DNA of 44,908 nt from Alteromonadaceae bacterium (GTDB lineage Bacteria > Pseudomonadota > Gammaproteobacteria > Pseudomonadales > Cellvibrionaceae). The stretch is from the NCBI GenBank assembly GCA_002746115.1, contig NVXL01000028.1:1-44908 (forward strand), read 5' to 3'. The position numbers were made by a program, and so were the translations under genes. The notes under the pieces are model-generated. The model made no database searches, was not told the DNA's origin, and worked only from the letters and a program-made list of their open reading frames with translations. This document shows positions 41,223 to 44,908 of this stretch, one piece after another; position 1 is the stretch's first letter, and each line of letters begins with the position of its first letter.

Positions 41223-43970
41223 TCATTGTGTTATTGACCAAGGTGCTGAACGCTTTACATTTTCCGTATCGTCAGCGTTTACCTTTGCAGGGTCAGCCAT
41301 CTTGTTTATATACTGGGTCGCAATACTTGCATCGATTGGTTTTTTTCCTTGATGCTTAATGTTATAGCGAGACAGGTAAAACCATATATCTTTAGCCTGA
41401 AAACCATCAATTACTTCACCATCTTGAGAGCGTTTATAATTGCCTTTAAACTCCTTACTTTGCACGTAGCTCACAACACGCTTGATCTCATCTTGAGTTA
41501 ATGTACCACCCACATGATCGCCATTGCCGACCCCAAAGGCGGGCATTGAGGCAATCGGGTTACCGGCATAAACAAATGCTTCCATCGCGGCGGCGGGGTA
41601 GCCCATCATTTTCTCTAGCGGCTTGCCGTCAATACCTTCTCCGTTTTGTCCGTGGCATAACATGCAATTAGCTTCAAAAATTTGTTTACCACTAAAGTTA
41701 TGCTGAGTTCCCAAGCCGACAGTTAAAGATTTTGATGGCGGTAAGGGAATCGTAGTTCCGTCGGTTCGGATCATGTCGGGCCGCTCTTTGATATCCGCAC
41801 TCACTGCATTACGTAAGCTAACTGTGGGTGCTTGTACTAATGATGGGTGGTCGGACAAATTAAAATTATTTCTAACCGTAACCAATTGATTAGCCTGATG
41901 GATGTCGCCTTTAATCGCTGAAAAGTCGGAGTTATTGTTAGCGGGAAAATTGTTATCGGAGCCGTTGTTTTCTGAGCTTTTGTTTTCGGATAAGTTAATC
42001 GCGACTTTAGCGGCCATCACCGGTGCAGCACCAAATTTACCATGAGCCTTGCTTACATAGGGAATGCCATCAGCATCGTCATCTCCTGTTCCGTATCCTG
42101 TAAAAACTTCTCCTGTCGATTGGTGTTCAGATAACAGCAAGCCACTTTGGTTGACGGTTTGTATCCACCAGCGTGTCATATGCTCGGCTTGATCTTCGAG
42201 TAGGTAGGCAGGCGTTGTGAACATAATCTCACGTAGTGCAGCCATGGTAATACCCACCGAGTAAGGCGTTACTATTGCAACATCACTATTTAGCTCACTG
42301 TGATAGGTGCCGTGGGCTACCGACCAGAAATTATTGTTGGCATAGTTATAGGCCTTACGGGCGGCCACTAAATAGCTGTCGTTTCGGCTTGAATAGTAAG
42401 CGGAAATTAAGGCTCTTATTGCCTCCCACTGGGAGGTAAGAACACCTTCTTGGCCGATTGCAAGACCTTCGGAGGTATAATCAGAGTTAAAACTACCTAT
42501 GCTACTTTGGGCCTTAACAAGAAAGTCGGCATTTTTAAGCAATAGAGTTTCAGATTTTTCGATTAAATCGGTATGGCGGCCTAAACTTTTCCAAGATTGC
42601 GCCATATCATTCACCGCAACCATCGTCATCGCCATATCTTTTAAACTAACAGTTGAACCCATGCCTTTTTTAGGGTGCCACTCGGACACCAAAATTCCCT
42701 TGTCGGTGTGCATAGAAAAAATATTTTTAAGAATGGCATTACCTAGAGATTCAGCAAGTAAACCCGTACGTTTCTCGATTAGGCCGCCATCAACGGGAGG
42801 ATTATCGGTGAAAAATGTATCACGTCGATTAGCCGCAATAGCAAAGGCCGAGGTGGCCCAGACCCAAGAAGCCTGATCCCACAATTGACTACTGGAATCT
42901 TTTATATCCATTGACCACACGCGCTCTGGAATATCGCCTACCCACAATAGATTAGGTTTTATTTCGTGAGGTAAATACTTAAAGCCATGGTCTGGGTTGT
43001 AGGCATCTGTATTCAGACCCAACAGATGCTTGCCGTCAGTAAACATCGAGGCTTTAACTTGTAGCATGGTGTTAATAGCGCTCATCGCCAGCCCCCAACC
43101 ACGCAAACCTTCTTCAGCATCATTGCCGAGCAGCGGCACTTCTTTATCTCGTGAAATATGAGTTGTGCCCGTATGAGTGGATTGAAAAAAGCGATCCATC
43201 CACTGTGAGCGGCGTTTTACAAATTGGCCCATCGCACCTAGATCAAGTGTTGTGTCCATTTTGTCGTGGTCAAAAACCTGAGCTTCGTTGGTTAAATACG
43301 TTGTAGGCACACCCCAGCCCCCATTTTTACCACTCATAGGATCGTTAAAACTATCGGTGTTATCCAACTTGCCCGTAAAAAATGGCTGTACTGATTTGTA
43401 TTGTAAGTACGTGGGCTGGATACCATCAAATACACGGGGGAAACCGGTGCGCTGATAGACAATGGGTAACTCAATACCGAGTAACACATCTTTATTCGAG
43501 AAATTACGCTCACCGCGATCACGTAACAAACGGTTAAATTGGCTGGCTTTATCCGCTTTCATGCTCAAGTATGGGCCGTGCACCATATGCACACCGGAGT
43601 GGCTACGACCGCCAATATAATCAAGTAAGTAACGTGCGTAAAAATACATTTCCCGAGCGGTCACCCACTGAAAGGCGCGTTTATAGGCGACAGGAAAGCT
43701 CGCCTTAACCATGTCATTATATCCCTCAATACCTGTTTTATAGCCTTCGTTGGCCATAAATGTAGCCTCATTGGTATAAAATCTACGGTCGATGACTTTG
43801 CTTTCTATGCTTGATCGATATTCGGAAAGATCCGGCTGAGAAAAACCGCCTTTAATTGCAACGCTACGATTATCTGGCGTTAAAATATAATTTTTGGCAT
43901 AACTTTGCATAACAACTGCAGAGGCAATTGTGATTGCCAAAGCTTTTATGAATAAACTTTTCTTTTTCAT
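41223..43970 (-). CDS. Secreted helical-toroid-like protein fused to a cytochrome c domain
   Basis: 915 residues from ATG 43970 (GGAA seven bases upstream; TTG 43982 would add four). The signal peptide is about 1-25 (ALAITIASAVVMQSYA). Residues about 60-650 are mainly helical with repeated Trp-rich hairpins, such as LWDQASWVWATSAFAIAAN and SQWEAIRALISAYYSSRND. This resembles (alpha/alpha)n toroid glycosidase-like folds, though no family could be named. An Asn/Ser-rich linker (about 665-695) leads to a monohaem cytochrome c: CMLCH (H about 772) and axial Met in SMPAFG (about 807). A further 80-residue tail has FYLSRYNIKHQGKKP. An Asp/Gly stretch (TGDDDADGIPY) may bind calcium. It lies 17 bases after an outer-membrane barrel gene and before a small cytochrome, so a redox enzyme or electron relay at the envelope is likely. 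Confidence 0.75.
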   Translation of the reverse strand: MKKKSLFIKALAITIASAVVMQSYAKNYILTPDNRSVAIKGGFSQPDLSEYRSSIESKVIDRRFYTNEATFMANEGYKTGIEGYNDMVKASFPVAYKRAFQWVTAREMYFYARYLLDYIGGRSHSGVHMVHGPYLSMKADKASQFNRLLRDRGERNFSNKDVLLGIELPIVYQRTGFPRVFDGIQPTYLQYKSVQPFFTGKLDNTDSFNDPMSGKNGGWGVPTTYLTNEAQVFDHDKMDTTLDLGAMGQFVKRRSQWMDRFFQSTHTGTTHISRDKEVPLLGNDAEEGLRGWGLAMSAINTMLQVKASMFTDGKHLLGLNTDAYNPDHGFKYLPHEIKPNLLWVGDIPERVWSMDIKDSSSQLWDQASWVWATSAFAIAANRRDTFFTDNPPVDGGLIEKRTGLLAESLGNAILKNIFSMHTDKGILVSEWHPKKGMGSTVSLKDMAMTMVAVNDMAQSWKSLGRHTDLIEKSETLLLKNADFLVKAQSSIGSFNSDYTSEGLAIGQEGVLTSQWEAIRALISAYYSSRNDSYLVAARKAYNYANNNFWSVAHGTYHSELNSDVAIVTPYSVGITMAALREIMFTTPAYLLEDQAEHMTRWWIQTVNQSGLLLSEHQSTGEVFTGYGTGDDDADGIPYVSKAHGKFGAAPVMAAKVAINLSENKSSENNGSDNNFPANNNSDFSAIKGDIHQANQLVTVRNNFNLSDHPSLVQAPTVSLRNAVSADIKERPDMIRTDGTTIPLPPSKSLTVGLGTQHNFSGKQIFEANCMLCHGQNGEGIDGKPLEKMMGYPAAAMEAFVYAGNPIASMPAFGVGNGDHVGGTLTQDEIKRVVSYVQSKEFKGNYKRSQDGEVIDGFQAKDIWFYLSRYNIKHQGKKPIDASIATQYINKMADPAKVNADDTENVKRSAPWSITQ

Positions 43971-43987
43971 GGTCAATTCCAATTCGG

Positions 43988-44908
43988 TTACAGTATGGTG
44001 CTTATAGAAAAACGGAAAACAGATTCAGGCGCGGGGCCTAGATCGGGCTCAATAACGCGAATCAGTGTTGACAGCGTTAAACGCAATTGTGGGTTGGGGC
44101 TAATTATTAGCGAGGGCGCAAAAAAACCGGTTAACCCCCCCGAAAAAGAAGGCCTATCATGAAGTTCAAACAAAAATGCTTGGTCACCGGGTGCGTTACA
44201 GTTGCTTACAAGCGCAACATCTGCTGCGGTACAGGTGTGAATTTCGGGTTCAGGGATTCGGCCTGCGTAGGAGTCTTTTTCTCGATCAAAGGCAATTAAA
44301 CTAAGATCCAGAGAAACAAAGTCTTTGTAGATAGGTTTTACATAGGATGCAAAATAAGTACTTAGATCTCCTGGATCAATCCCATCATCTGCTGAAACAA
44401 ATTTGTGGCTGAAGCCAAGGTGAAATGCAGAGCGCCCTAATATACTGTTGGCATCAAATTGACGTGTGCCAAATAAACCAAAAAGAAAACTAGTGGAACC
44501 TGTGCCTGATTGTAAAATAGAAGGCAGGCGACCGTCGTCGGAAAATCGACCAAAAACGCCATTATTAAATGGGAAATCACCTACATGTGAATTATTAAAG
44601 TTGGGGCCAGCTGGGTTACCATTTCTAGGCTCTGAGAAGGTAAGTACCCCCGGTATGGAGCCATCAGCGGCGCCTGCGGGAGCACTAAAGGCCGGAGCAT
44701 TGTTACATAGGCCTCGGTTATCTTCGTTAAAGTTTAAGAAAAAACAGCGTGGATCCCCCCAAACACCATCGGCCACATTTTGGCGTTGCAAGGCATCAAA
44801 GCCCTGTGCAACGGTTAGATTAGGTGCTGCCGGACGCGTTGCGCTGATGCGGCCGTTACTACCAAATGTTCCTTCATTACTGCCCGTGGGTAAAAACACG
44901 GCAACAGC
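43988..44908 (-). CDS. Outer-membrane beta-barrel-like protein, N-terminus cut by window edge
   Basis: At least 306 residues; the frame is open at the window end, so the true start lies outside. The visible part starts AVAVFLPTGSNEG, recalling the LPTG strand of transporter-type barrels of the MetA/phenol-degradation class. It continues with Gly/Phe/Asn-rich loops and alternating hydrophobic strands (SYVKPIYKDFVSLDLSLIAFD, GGLTGFFAPSLIISPN, LRLTLSTLIRVI) and ends in a C-terminal strand VFRFSISTIL. Five Cys, some in pairs, occur in loops. It is probably the first visible gene of the cytochrome operon. Barrel topology is inferred from strand pattern only; the family is uncertain. Confidence 0.55.
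   Translation of the reverse strand, partial: AVAVFLPTGSNEGTFGSNGRISATRPAAPNLTVAQGFDALQRQNVADGVWGDPRCFFLNFNEDNRGLCNNAPAFSAPAGAADGSIPGVLTFSEPRNGNPAGPNFNNSHVGDFPFNNGVFGRFSDDGRLPSILQSGTGSTSFLFGLFGTRQFDANSILGRSAFHLGFSHKFVSADDGIDPGDLSTYFASYVKPIYKDFVSLDLSLIAFDREKDSYAGRIPEPEIHTCTAADVALVSNCNAPGDQAFLFELHDRPSFSGGLTGFFAPSLIISPNPQLRLTLSTLIRVIEPDLGPAPESVFRFSISTIL

Overview
The window looks like about 45 kb of chromosome from a marine, polysaccharide-degrading gammaproteobacterium of Cellvibrionaceae type. This placement is inferred from a TonB2/TtpC energy cluster of Vibrio/Shewanella layout, Pro-Thr linkers with a CBM2-like domain, very large Reg_prop hybrid kinases, moderate GC and dense two-strand coding. 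No rRNA, tRNA, CRISPR array, transposase or phage gene was found.

Layout. 1-1.6 kb: a possibly interrupted small gene, a Pmp3/YqaE membrane peptide and a GNAT-like protein. 1.7-7.5 kb, minus strand: a seven-gene operon of DUF3450 protein, long ExbB (TtpC), ExbB, two ExbDs, TonB and a TPR protein, ending beside two pyrimidine-rich microsatellites. 7.5-10.2 kb, plus strand and divergent: a BlaI-type repressor and a BlaR1-type M56 membrane protease whose C-terminus is a TonB domain. The shared intergenic region carries near-identical direct repeats on both promoter sides, which suggests one regulon. 10.3-16.4 kb: an acyltransferase, a hypothetical gene preceded by four 15-bp tandem repeats, modABC for molybdate uptake and an orphan response regulator. 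16.7-23.6 kb: a zinc-ribbon membrane protein, PpiB, a 6-phospho-beta-glucosidase-like GH1 enzyme, a secreted metzincin with CBM2, a choice-of-anchor-A protein, a structured RNA candidate and 4-hydroxyphenylpyruvate dioxygenase.

23.6-37 kb: a DUF3482 GTPase and DUF2868 membrane protein lie downstream of a giant hybrid sensor kinase. That kinase is transcribed divergently from a full-length paralogue. Both have a beta-propeller and Y_Y_Y sensor, a HisKA/HATPase module, a receiver and a second kinase-like module whose H-box has Ala in place of the usual Glu. 37-40.8 kb: aldose 1-epimerase, an orphan LytS-type kinase, a Bax-like glucosaminidase and a small hypothetical. 40.9-44.9 kb, minus strand: a probable operon of an outer-membrane barrel protein (cut by the window edge), a 915-residue secreted protein joining a helical-repeat, toroid-like domain to a monohaem cytochrome c, and a small cytochrome c.

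Most novel candidates: (i) the toroid-cytochrome fusion with its barrel and cytochrome partners, a possible envelope redox module; (ii) the BlaI/M56-TonB pair apparently sharing operators with the TonB2 operon; (iii) the divergent twin kinases with the altered second H-box. Homology calls come from reading motifs, not from database searches.
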